Assembly (NCBI GenBank): GCA_013398175.1
Contig: VZRZ01004364.1
Location: 186,001 to 250,000, forward strand
Direction: 5' to 3'
Length of the DNA stretch: 64,000 bases
From: Climacteris rufus
Taxonomy: Eukaryota > Chordata > Aves > Passeriformes > Climacteridae
Of this stretch, positions 1-10,990 are shown in pieces. The translations under genes were made by a program, and so were the position numbers. Every line of letters begins with the position of its first letter. Position 1 is the first letter of the stretch. A model generated the notes under the pieces. It did no database searches. It was not told the DNA's origin and saw nothing but the letters and a program-made list of their open reading frames with translations.

Positions 1-1136
1 TCATACTTCCCAGAAATAAAAATTCCAATGACAAGATGCAGCCGCTTTGCCTTGTTTCTCCCAGTTGCCTTTGGGAAGAATGGTGCTACATAGCAGATGG
101 CAATACTTCAATATATTTCAATAAAACCGCTTAGAATTCAGGGCATGTTCTATGTTGAGGTTCTGTCAGCAACTCAGAAGTGACAAACTTCATGCATGAT
201 TCTAACCCATTTGACATCATTCAATGGGATCAAAAGCAGCTGGGGTGGAGAGAAAAGTGGGTTTTGTTGTGCTTTATTTAAATACCTGCTTGGTAAAGTC
301 TTACTCATTAGAAATTGCTGGTTTTCAGTGATTTTTTAAGTCGATGCTTCAGTGACAGCCGAAAAACCCAATAGACAAACACAGTCAGGCAGCAACGGAA
401 TTGCTCTTTGAAGACCATATTCTAACAGACTCTATTGGGTTATGAGCACTGCCAATGCCAGTGGAGACAAAAGCAGGGGAAAAAAACATGATTCAGAGCC
501 CAGTGGTTACATGTCTCCCTGCTTATGTGGCCCTTAGATGCCCCTTTTATCTTTTACCAACAGGAGCATTGAGATGCAAAGTGCTAGACCAGGGCAGAAA
601 AAAATTTGAATAAAATAAAAAAAACCTATACAGCAAATAAATGGACCCAGTGGGCAATTTTTACAGTGCTCTGAAAGGTTTTAGAAATGTAGGATTAATT
701 TTATGGTTGGTTGTGTAGAAAGCTGATGAAACAGAAACACAGCACATCAGTCAAGTGCTACATCCATTGTGGTTCAGCTTCCCAGCACCAACAGGAGTGT
801 GGAAACGGACAGCAGCAAGCAGAAGGAAATTGGGATTCAGTCCCAGAAAGAAAACATCTAAATTTGAGAAGGGGAAAAAAAAATAATTGTACAGAAGGCT
901 TTGACACAGCCAGCTTAGGATGCAAATTTGGCAGCGAGCGTACGCAGAGCATGACATGCGAAGAATGGGAATGCCTCAGATGAAATCAAGCTAACTGCAG
1001 GGACAACAAAAAGGAACAGGAGCTTTGTCCTAACAATCTGGTCACATGCACCTTTCAGGAAGAGAATAGCTTTGGCTTGTACTACCATACACATATTGAA
1101 GGCGAGTTCTAATCTTTCAGTCAATGAGTTGGTAAA
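1..1136. other. Unique AT-rich sequence, no gene seen
   Basis: I see no recognisable gene, RNA or repeat here. A-rich runs occur near 599-625. The open frames (for example about 90 codons at 711-983) are within what random sequence of this composition gives, and they have no recognisable domain. The minus-strand frame that ends at 915 begins inside the neighbouring CR1 fragment. Confidence 0.6.
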
Positions 1137-1400
1137 ATTATAGAACCATAGAACAACAGAATGGGTTGGGTTGGAAGGAACCTTGCAGATCATATAGTTC
1201 AACCCCGCTGCCATGGGCAGGGACACCTTCCACTAGATCAGGTAGCCCACAGCCCCATCCAACCTAGTCTTGAATGTTTCTGGGGATGAAGCATTCACTG
1301 CCTCTCTCAGGGCAACCTGTGTCAGAGTCTCATCCTCCTCATTGCAAAAATTTTCTTCCTTGTATCTAGTCTAAATCTGCCCTGTTAAACCCTGTTATTC
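1137..1400 (-). mobile_element. CR1 LINE fragment, 3' end, 5'-truncated
   Basis: The plus strand reads as the reverse complement of the avian CR1 3' end. A degenerate terminal 8-mer (tagaaccatagaa) is followed by 'gggttgggttggaagg', then 'ctgccatgggcagggac' and 'accttccactagatcagg', and then the more internal 'gggcaacctgtg' and 'tatctagtctaaatctgcc' blocks. The copy is therefore on the minus strand, keeps about 260 bases, and is 5'-truncated. Several small differences from the usual consensus suggest an older insertion. The inner edge, near 1400, is uncertain. Confidence 0.93.
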
Positions 1401-3589
1401 CCTGTGCTGCAGTGAATTCCAGTGCTCAATAACTGTGCCTTGTAATTGGTTAGTTTTGCAAGCTGAAGCTCCATCCTTCCTGCCTTGCACGCAGGCCCCA
1501 CCACACTGGACTCTCCCAGAGCTTGCTCAGCAGCTGCTCAGGCTGGGAAAGGGTGGAAAAATGTGACCCCTAAAGTGGCATGTGAAATGATAACCCTAAA
1601 TGCTAAAACCCCTGCTCCCACCTCCTCTGCTGCTGCAATCACAGCCTGTTCCCAAACTGCTCTGCAGAGTGCAAACCAAGCCTCTGGCAGGTCAGTCTAA
1701 AGACTATGTGAGTCCTCTGGGCTTTATCCATGGGAGCTCAGCTACATGTGTCAGGAGATGTGGGAGCAAAGCCAGGGATTTAAGTGGCATGTAGCAATGG
1801 AACAGGAAAAAAACCCCTTTGCAGCTCCTATCAACAACTTTCATCTTCTGCAACTGTTTGAGGAAATAGCTGGCTTCAAAACAAATTAGTAGGGGTTTAG
1901 ATGGCTGAATTTCAATTAATCTCGGGAGGAAATGGGAGGAGGGGAGGAGTGGTCCCTTTCGTTATAATTTAGACCAAAAGGAAAAAAAAAAAAGAAAATT
2001 AGCTGGGGACTTGCTATATTCTGAGGTCAAGAAAAATGCAAATTAAATGTGAAGGTTGAGCCCATGAAGATTTGAAGTATTATCTACTGTGAAGTGGGCT
2101 TTACCTAGGGTTTTGTGCCAAGAAACTGCTGGCAGATGAGGAAGAGGGTTGGTCCCTGTCACAAAAATTTATGGTGGAAAGGAGGGAATGGGAGTTTTTG
2201 AGACACAGTTAAAAATAAAGATAATATAAATAAATAAACTGACAAGATTGTACAAAAAAAATATGAAAAGTGAGCTGCTAGAGGAAAAAATATTAGAATT
2301 AAATCATGGACATGGTGTTTATTTGTGCAGAGCAATAGCCACATACCTCAGAAATGCAAATGATATTGCTTTAATTAGACAGCTGAAATTAGGCACTGGA
2401 GGGGGAGCAAAGCTGCTCCTTTAAGATATGTTTTGGATCAATTGATCAAGCCATGCAAGCATCATGCTTTTATTTTCAGAGAGGATTGGGCATCAGACTA
2501 CAAAACAAATGAAAGGCAAACTATACTATCACTCATTACCCTTGCTGGAGAATTTACAGCCAATGTGGTAGCTTTTTACAGCAGTACAAAAATGTTATTA
2601 TCCATGGAATTTGTCACAGTGGGAAACCCTTTAAAGCGGTCTGTCTTTCCCCTTGTTTTTTAATTATAGGGCAGCATATGAACTTTCCCATCCTATTAAC
2701 TGGGTGTCATCTCTTGCAATAAAGACAAGTGACATTATTTACAGTTCCATGTCCTGTTTGAAGGATAGTTGTCTCCATGGCTCAAAGAGAATGCCTCCAG
2801 AGCATTTCCAAACTGCAGATTTATATTAAATAAAGCCCCACAGCTGTGCCGGGACAGCCGGTGCCGAGTGGCTGGCTGCCATGAGGGGGCAAAGGCAGGA
2901 TCTGCCTTCAGACAGATCTCAAACAAAGCCAGGGAAGAAATGTGGCCGAAATCAGCTGTTTAAAGCAGACCTAACACTGAACCAAACCTGTCCACCCAAA
3001 TGAGCTGGGAGGACAGGCAGGCATGGCACCAGCAGGAGCACTGGGCTCTCCCGATACAAATGGACCTCAGCTCTTGGCCACGTGGACCTTGGCACTCAAC
3101 CAGAGCACCCTTCTGGGCCTGCTGCAGTTTGAAGACAGCTGTAGTCATGCTGCTGCCAACCAGATTTGCTGCCTTCTAAGGTGGCCCCTCCTTCCTGAAG
3201 GTCAAGAGCATTGGTGGAGCCACAGGAGAGACTTTCCAGGCTGCCACCCCTTCCATTTGGCAGGCAGAAGGCTTTAACCTCCAACCACTCCAGTCTGAAC
3301 AACGACTATGTCCTTTAGTATATCAGGAAAAAATATTCACCTGATAACACTTCCATGTCATTAGGAAGCTTTTTGTTTGTTTGTTTTTTGTCTTTTAGCA
3401 CATTTGTTGCTTTAAAGCTTTGAGGTATTTTATTCTTTGGTGTAAATCCATTCAAATCTGAGGAGCAGGAGGGATTATAATTGGGTTCCATAGCAGAAGA
3501 AATTATGTTGCTAAGCCAGATGTCTCACAGAAAGAAACTTTTGGAGCTAGTGATCACTATCTCACCATCTGGCTCTCCACAGCTCTGCA
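1401..3589. other. Unique sequence, no gene seen
   Basis: Ordinary non-coding sequence with no recognised gene. There is a purine-rich tract at 1923-1951 (three G runs of 3-4 bases, one short of a canonical G-quadruplex), an A run at 1982-1993, and a short GTTT-rich stretch at 3371-3391. The open frames are all under 90 codons and resemble no family I know. Confidence 0.6.
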
Positions 3590-3640
3590 CAGAATCACAG
3601 AATGGTTTGGGTTGAAAGGAACCTAAAGATCATCTAAGAG
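3590..3640 (-). mobile_element. Short CR1 3'-end fragment
   Basis: About 50 bases match the reverse complement of the CR1 terminus: 'agaatcacagaatggtttgg' followed by 'gttgaaaggaacctaaagatcatcta'. The homology stops soon after the 'gatcatct' block. This is either a very short 5'-truncated insertion or the remnant of a longer one. Confidence 0.88.
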
Positions 3641-4332
3641 TCATTGGGTCGTTTGAGTTGTTTGATTTCCCTTTAATTCAAAATCAAGGAAAATGAAAGG
3701 AAAAATAAAAATCAACTTACAGGCACTTGTGGCTGTTATTTGAAGCCTCATCTCCCTTCTGATTCTACTTGTACCGTCAGAAGTAACACTATGAGTAGCT
3801 GCTCCCTGTTATATTTCAGTCATCAAATAGGAAAACCTTAGAGGATAGCATGTAGGACAAGGAAAGAGGATGGGAGGGATAACACTTATGGATCAAGTTA
3901 GGCAAAAAAAAAAAAAGGCAGAGTAAAGTCAAACTGAGAAGGAAAAAATGATGTGTAATAATCTGACTGCCCTGAAAATCAAGCAGAATTAATTTTTTGT
4001 CAGTGTGCACTTGTCAGACCAGTGCAATGTTCTGGAGGTAAATGAATCTGCTCCAAGCTTTCATACAAATGAAGCACACAAAGGTAAAGTACAGCTTAAT
4101 ATATAAATCTGTACCAAATCACAGATTATAATGCAGCAGAAACACCGACTAATCACCAACATAAACCAATAGACTATTTCCTGAGCATCTGAAACTAGAA
4201 AAATGATTGAGCTAAAGGAGAGTTAGACTGGAAATAGAGTTTTTGTATTTAATCTTTTATCTCTGAGTCCTTAAGAACAGCTTTTTGCATCAACAGCCAT
4301 GTGGTTCTGCATAGCATTTCAGGCCCAAGAAT
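3641..4332. other. Unique sequence, no gene seen
   Basis: AT-rich sequence with an A13 run at 3904-3916. No gene or further repeat was recognised. Confidence 0.55.
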
Positions 4333-4445
4333 TTCATAGACTTATAGAATTGTCTATGGGTTGGAAGGGACCTTTAAGATCATCTAGTTCCAAGGCCCCT
4401 GCCATGGGCCGAGACACCTTCCAGGTTGGCCACATCTCCCCAAGA
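4333..4445 (-). mobile_element. CR1 LINE 3'-end fragment
   Basis: Reverse complement of the CR1 3' end: 'tcatagacttatagaat', then 'gggttggaagggacctttaa', 'gatcatctagttcc' and 'cctgccatgggccgagacac'. Compared with related copies in this window, about eight bases are missing just after 'accttcc' (the ACTAGACC block). Homology fades by about 4445. Confidence 0.9.
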
Positions 4446-5687
4446 GAGTTTTTCCTCCCTTTTTATTTTCCTTTCCTTTTTTTCTCCAGCAATGAAGATC
4501 TGGAGCCCTCAAAGGGACTTGAAGTGTCTGTGCCCTGCTTGATGAAAGGCACTGCAAATTTAGAAAGAGGGCATCTCTCTCCTTATAAGAGGGAGATCGA
4601 AGGAGGAGACTGAGTAAGGAAGTCTAGAAAATAGATCCTTGAAATGACTCAGCCCACTTCTCTTCTAGGAGAAAAATATTCCTGTGGATAAAGATGTGTG
4701 GGATTTTCTTTGAGCTAAAGATGTCAAATCCATGCAGCAGAGAGCAAGGCTGAGCTGAAGAGCAGGTGACAGTAAGCCTGTACCTGGCTGGCATCATGGA
4801 GAAGCACCACACAGCCCACAATTGTCTCAGACCCCCTTTACGAGAGCTGGGCATGGAAAAAGGGGTCTGCCCCAATGCCTCTGTGCCCAGAGATGGAGCA
4901 GGATCATAAGGAATTGTGTCTTTGCTCAGAGCCCTGAGCAAAGGTGCAGCAAGGCGACTGGAGTAGATATTCTCTGTAAGAGAAACAGTGGCAGGAGATC
5001 CAAACACACTGTATTTGCAGCCTAATTATCATGCATGTCGAGGGACAATAAATATATGGAGGTTCCCAAAGCCCTGGTGAACTTTGTATTGGCAATGGGC
5101 TGATTTGAACAGTCATATGTAAACACCTCAAAGCTATGTAGAAGCTGCACATCCTGGTTATTCTCTAGGAAACAAAACACAAACTTTCCCAGGCAGTTCT
5201 GAATGTCCGTAGCAGTCTTTGGTGACAGACCTCAAAATACCTTTGTGAGAGTAAGCATTATTGCCTCTGTTGGCATGGGGAAAGCAGGGCACACAGGGAC
5301 ACAAGGACTCCCTCAGGTCTCAGAGAGAAATGTTGCCAGAAATGAAAATATAAAGTAGTTCTTGTCATTCCAGAGCTCTGCCTTCTGATTCCTGTCTCTC
5401 CATATTAAGATCTGAGGTCAGTCATAACTTTATTATGCCAACATTTTTTATTTTTTTTTCTTCTTGGAGGAAACTCAGATCACAATTAAGGATTGGGGTC
5501 AGGAGCTTTAGTGCAGAGGTAATTTCTACCCGTGTGAAACACTTCACAGTCAATGTACATGTTCTGTCCCTGGAATCAGTACCCTCAAGTGAGGGACTGA
5601 ATGATCAAGCAGCACCTTGTCATCATTCCATGACCACAGAGCACAGCTAGCTTCCTTCTGTCCCTACAGGCTGTGCCTGAAATGGGA
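4446..5687. other. Unique sequence, no gene seen
   Basis: No gene was recognised. There is a T-rich tract at 5445-5465. Frames of up to 127 codons on the minus strand (4624-5007) overlap a different frame on the plus strand and show no domain, so I treat them as chance. Confidence 0.55.
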
Positions 5688-5940
5688 ACAGAATCATCAC
5701 AGTCACAGAATGGTTCAAAAGAATTTTCAGGACCATCCAGTACTAATCTCTTGCCATGGGCAGGGACACCTTCCACTATCCCAGACTGCTCAGAACCCCA
5801 CCCAGCCTGGCTTTGCACACTTCCAGGGATGGGGCAGCCACAGCTTGTCTGGGCAACCTGTGCCAGGCCCTCACCATCCTCACAAGGAAGAATTTCTTCC
5901 TAATATCTACTCTAAATCTATCTTCCTTGAGCTTAAATAG
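5688..5940 (-). mobile_element. CR1 LINE 3'-end fragment, about 250 bp
   Basis: A clear reverse-complement CR1 3' end: 'cagaatggttc', 'ttgccatgggcagggac', 'accttccactatccc', 'acttccagggatggggcagc', 'gggcaacctgtgccaggcc' and 'agaatttcttcctaatatct'. It ends near the 'tctatcttccttgagcttaa' block. The terminal ATTCTATG repeats are worn (gaatcatcacagtcacagaa). Protein frames crossing this stretch (for example 5617-5940 on the plus strand) are antisense CR1 and not genes. Confidence 0.95.
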
Positions 5941-8900
5941 CTTAATATGGGTTTAAATAGGATTTTAAAGGCAGAAGGAAAAAGCAATGCCTTCAGAGAG
6001 ACACGATAACAATGATGTGGCTTTGAAAAGCTGTATCTTCCTCAGAGGAAGTGGCATATGGGCCTTGCTGATTTTGGCTTGCTCTGTTTTGGCATGTAGG
6101 AGTTCCTGAAACAACATCATAACTTTTGCGAGAAAAATGCAATTATTCAAAATAAAGTAGCCATTTTATGACATTTCTGTACCTTACTTCAAGCCCACCA
6201 GTTACCTACTTCAAACAGATCCCTTGGCAGAGCTAGGTCTTCCAGGAGTATCTCAGCCTTAATTTTCCCCAAAATTTCCTTCTTTGACACACCTTTTCCT
6301 TTCCCCAGCAGTTTGTAGTTTGGACAGAAGTTTGTCCACTACCACCACCCTACAGTTCAGGTTTCATGTGCTTATGTCTGCAAATTTTTGCCATTTCCTT
6401 GGAAAATCTTTGCTGTTCTATTTTCCAACCTCCTCCGCCTCCAAGTAATACTTGAGAGCAAATAAAAGCAAATTAAATAATTTGTCAAAATGTGCATAAT
6501 TCTGCTGCTTGTCCACCATGTATGGACAATTTGCATGGAACAAATTCCAGGCTGAACATCTCAAGGAGTGAAATGAGTGAGCTGAGAACACCTGGAATGT
6601 AAAACACACCATATTAATGTAGGTGCAGAATAGAAGCTTCAGTAGCTCTAGGGAAAAGTGCTTTGTTCTTTTCAGGGTAATGTGTAATTCTGGCTGGCAT
6701 TTTCCCCCAGGTTTTTACTAAGATCAGTGTTTGCAGTTCCATTTATGTGATATTTTCCAGGTCAGTTTTTTATTCTGCCTCTCTGCACCAAATTTGTTCA
6801 TCTGTTTATTTGAGCTTAAAAAAAAAACTCAGCTCATACATTGTTCTGAAAAGTCACCTAAGCCAAAGTGCTGCTGAAAGAACCTGTGTTTTGTGGCTGT
6901 CTTGCTTAAGGTTATGCAGTTGTAGTCCTTAAATGCACTGAGACAAGAGGAAAATATCTTCTTTTCAATGAGTGTTTTTTTTCAAAGGCAGGGCTGGTCT
7001 TTCACGTGCTTTGCACTTCTCAGTACTGCAGCTCCACATATACAGGCTCTGATTAAAAAGCTTCTTGTGTTCAGATACATTATCACTTAATAGCTAATAT
7101 CATAGATAAATATGAAATTTTATTTCTCTTATAATGTTTTGACTAGAAGAAAAGAAAAGCAAAATTGATTTACAGTCTATAACTTTTGCAGGATAGCTGA
7201 TTAGAAGAGAAAGGGGTACAACACCACCTTCAAAAGCTCAGGAGTACAAAACCAATGAAGTGTGGTGAAAAGGGCTATCCAGAAAGTCAATCTGTCCCAG
7301 ATCAATGCAAAATGGAAGCAGACATCACCAATGCAGAGCAGGGAAAGTGCCATGGGTGCTGCTAGAAAATTATAAGGGTTTTTGTTTCCTAGGAAATCTG
7401 AATTCCATTAAAATCAATTTACAGCTTAGTTTATCTACTGGATGTGTGCACACTTCCCTTCCCTGCCAATACAATCAGTATCTCCTGGGACCTTGCCTCC
7501 TATATGTTGTTTCCTCATTTGTGAAATCAAGGACATTCCAAATGGGAGAGTCACGATACAATGTATGGTAATTACACAGCACTGGAGAATAATCAGCAAG
7601 CAGGCTTTCTTCTGAGGGGCATTTAGATATTGTTTGGTAGAAATCCTGTTTAGCATTCCACAGTATTTATTCAGACCTGACTTCCTTCAATCTCATCAAC
7701 TACACTTAGGGAAGAGCACTAGAAGCTTGAGCTTTCTCTTAAACTGGAAAGATTATCTTTTATTGTAACTTACATCTCTTCTTGAAACACAGACCAAGTT
7801 GGGTGGGTTTTTGTTGTTTTTCTGGTTTGGTGGTTTCTTTTTTGTTGTTGTTTTCTTTCACATCAGGAGAAAAAGAGGCTTTGGAAAGGAACATAAAAAC
7901 ATGCTGTCAGTTTTTGCCTGTGACAGCTCCCCCATGGCCCAGCAGTTCTGTATTTACTTTATTATGGAGTCATTAGTGGGCTGTAAATCTCACTGATGAG
8001 CCAGCAACCTTTCTGTGGGCCACTCGCTTACCTTCAGAGTCCCATAAATTCTCAAAAATTAAGGCAGTCTTCAGGATGGTTGGAAAAATACCATTCATAA
8101 CTGAGACTTCCAGTTATAATAAGCTGGATGTATGCATGGAGAGTTGGCTTATTAGATTGGCGTCCTGCAATGAGCCAGGAATGCCTGGAGATCTTTTAGG
8201 TGATGGGAACCAGGTGGGAATTCAGAGGGAAATGGGAGACAGGAGACACCCTGAAATGGGCATGAGAGAAGGGGTGTAGCAAGACAAAGGGACAGAAATC
8301 TGAGGGTGGTATAAGACAACAGTTTTTACTACACAGAGGGCAAAGAGGAAAGGGTTTATTGTGTATGAAACACAAATAGTCTCAACAAGGTTACATCAAG
8401 GAAGACTTCTTTTAGCCACTTGAAAAGCACCTAAGAGTAAAAGATAATAATGCACTAAACCAGATATTTTGGGAGAGGATGCCAAGCCTTATGAAGAAGC
8501 CAGACTGACATCTGTCAGGACTGACCCAGGTATGGCTGATTTCTGCCTTGGGTCACGGGAAGGGATGGCCCTTTGAGCCACCTTCCACCCCTGTGAGCCC
8601 CAGCTCAGCTTTAGGTCACACCTCCAATTAATCTGGCTCTTCCAGGCTCCATTTGATTGTGACTCTGCTTTCTTTCCTTTTCAAACAATTAAGTTCTTTA
8701 TCTCTGTTAAAAAACTGTCAATATTTCTGCTATATCAAAAGTACATGATAAAATAAACAATAATTCTATTTCCAAGATACTTATGCTATTCACATCTCAC
8801 AACTGTAATTCCAGAAAAGTAGAAAAGAATGTTGATATCACTGCTTGCTTTTCTGTTGTTATTGCTGTTGGGGTATTTTTTAAAATTAAATTGGAGCATT

Positions 8901-9329
8901 TCTCCCTTACAAACACTTTACATAGATTGCTTTCAGGACTTTCCTGACAAGGTTTCTTCAATTTGGGCTTGTTTTCTTATCACAGTCATATATTACAGTC
9001 TAAACAAATACTATTTCCTTCATGTCCTTCCAGCAGCTTGTCACGAAGCATCATTGTGCAACAGTGTCATCCACAATTTTAATGATGACATCTCATTTCG
9101 GGAGGGCGTGAGCTGAATCCCAATGAATAAATTCATGAAGTTTAACCTCTCCATGACCCCATTTCCACCGTGGTTTTTTTCTCATCCTGCCCCAGCTCAT
9201 TAGCTGCCCTGACATAGGCAGCTGAGATGAGATGTGAGCCTCATAGCTGAGCATTAAACAAAAAGAAACAGTGGGAGGAAGGAGAAAGGTGGAGAGAAGC
9301 GTCGTGCTAGGTCTGGAAATAGTCTGCTG
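5941..9329. other. Unique sequence, no gene seen
   Basis: AT-rich non-coding sequence. There is a GTT-rich stretch at about 7806-7857 that looks like a decayed trinucleotide repeat. No recognisable exon, RNA gene or transposon was found. The open frames are short and repeatedly interrupted. Confidence 0.55.
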
Positions 9330-10600
9330 TGTGTTTGTAAGCAGGCTAATTTTTCCTCAGTATGACACGGTTCCTAGCTGGAGCGATGGATCTTGGACTA
9401 GAAACCACCCTGACACTATAATTATGTTCAACCCTCGCTAATTTCTTTCTAATGTACTGTGAGTGGCACCCAGCTCATTGAGATGCAGACTTTGTTCCAA
9501 GGACATCCTGTGGCTATCGAAGAAACCTCTGTCTCACACTCAATTTCAGCAGTGTTTTCACTGTCGACTGTCACCACTAACACAATGTTTAGGTTCCCTT
9601 TAAGATAAATCAGCCCATTTTGTCGCCCTCTTATTGCCCTGCCAACAGCCTTGAATCATTTTAATGCAGCGCCAGTCTGGTGCCCAGGTTGCTGTTGACA
9701 TTTGTTTTTGAGCATCTACTTTGTTTGTTCATTTACCCTTTAATAAGACTACTTAGAAACCAAAAAAAAACCACGTTTCTGAAAGCATTTATCTCAAAAC
9801 AGGAGCTTATGAATAAAGAGAGTGTATATTTTTTACCCTACATTGTGTAAATGCCCAGTGAGATTCATTGCCATGTCCCAGCCTCAGAAAGAATCGAATC
9901 CATTGAGTGAAGATTTTTCTTTTATTGTTTTTATGGCTTCATTACCATGTTGTTATCCATGTCTTCAGCATTAAAAACTAGCAGGTAGGAATTTCAGCAT
10001 GTGCAAAATTGGGATTTCTGCCTTAATTTATTCTTCCTTGGTAATATTGTGGCAGGGTCAGTTTTAGGGACAATTATTTAAATAATGTGTTAAAAGCCCA
10101 TTTTGTCTATAGTTTTTTAGTACACTCCAGCAAACATAGCTTCTGTGAAATTGTTTTGTATCCCCCGTACTAAATTTCTAATAACCTATCCCGATTTCAG
10201 TTTTCTGAAATACCCGTGAACTACTTTTACTGAATCCAATTGATTCCAATCATAATTCCATTTAAGACTTTATATTTGCAATGAAAAAGAATGCAGTTGA
10301 CTCCCAGGGTATCACCATTATTGGTAGTGTCTTCAGTTTTATTTAAATACCTCAATCTGGAGACAAATAGCAGCAATTTTCTCCTCTTGTTCTACAGCAG
10401 GAAAACGACGTTAGGGGAGCAGGAGGGAAAACAGGAGTCTGTTGATGGTAGCTGAATTTATAGTAGATTGTTACTGGATGAAATCTGTTTAGAGCAAACA
10501 TATCCTGTTTACTGCAGGGTTTTATGGGCAGCTCTCAAATTTGCATGCTGATTAGATGAAATGTAGGAAGTCCCTCCCAGCAGCACAATAGGAAAAGAAG
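9330..10600. promoter_or_regulatory. Candidate conserved non-coding / enhancer-like block
   Basis: This stretch has the texture of conserved vertebrate regulatory DNA: low repeat content, and many homeodomain-, POU- and HOX-type words in unique sequence. A perfect octamer ATTTGCAT lies at 10539-10546, with TTTATGGG upstream at 10521-10528 and a GATTAG homeodomain core a few bases downstream. TTTAATAAG- and TTCATTTAC-like words occur near 9730-9745. I cannot test conservation here, so this is a judgement from motif density only. The limits are loose and may cover several elements. Confidence 0.3.
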
Positions 10601-10924
10601 ATTGATACAACGTGAAATCCTCTTGAGCATTGTGTGGTTTGCTCTCAGAGATGCAGCAAGGGACACAGCTGTTTACAGTAGAGAGCAATCCCCAGGACTA
10701 GGAATAAACCCGTCCGACCTGTGCAAAGGTTTCATTGTACATGAGAAGTTTCCAGATCTATATTTCATGTATACAGAGTCATGTAAAGATTATTCTTGTC
10801 TCAGATTTCTGGGCTATTTATCTTCAAGCCAGCACGGCCTGATTGTGGTCAATAAACACAGCGGAGTGCTAGAGCACATTTATCTCCTGTTCACCCTACG
10901 GTGAGCACTTCACCTGGCACCCTA
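10601..10924. other. Unique sequence with a 100-codon open frame, probably not coding
   Basis: A plus-strand frame runs from 10602 to 10904 (100 codons) through otherwise unique sequence next to the enhancer-like block. It has no recognisable domain, no signal peptide and no obvious splice context. Long open stretches also occur by chance in this window, so I do not call a gene. Confidence 0.4.
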
Positions 10925-10990
10925 CCTCAGCCAGCCTAACCCAATGCTTGACAACCCTTTCAGTGAATTCTTTTTTCTTAATATCCCATG
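10925..10990 (-). mobile_element. Internal CR1 fragment (decayed)
   Basis: The phrase 'ccaatgcttgacaaccc' followed by 'tttcagtgaattc' and 'ttaatatccca' matches the reverse complement of the internal part of CR1 3' regions. The same block is better preserved at about 37423-37465 in this window. The 3' terminus itself is not visible, so this is an isolated internal piece of an old copy. Confidence 0.7.

Noticed and set aside
5617..5940. Overlapping plus-strand frames of 66-107 codons
   Set aside because: Antisense CR1 (5688-5940).
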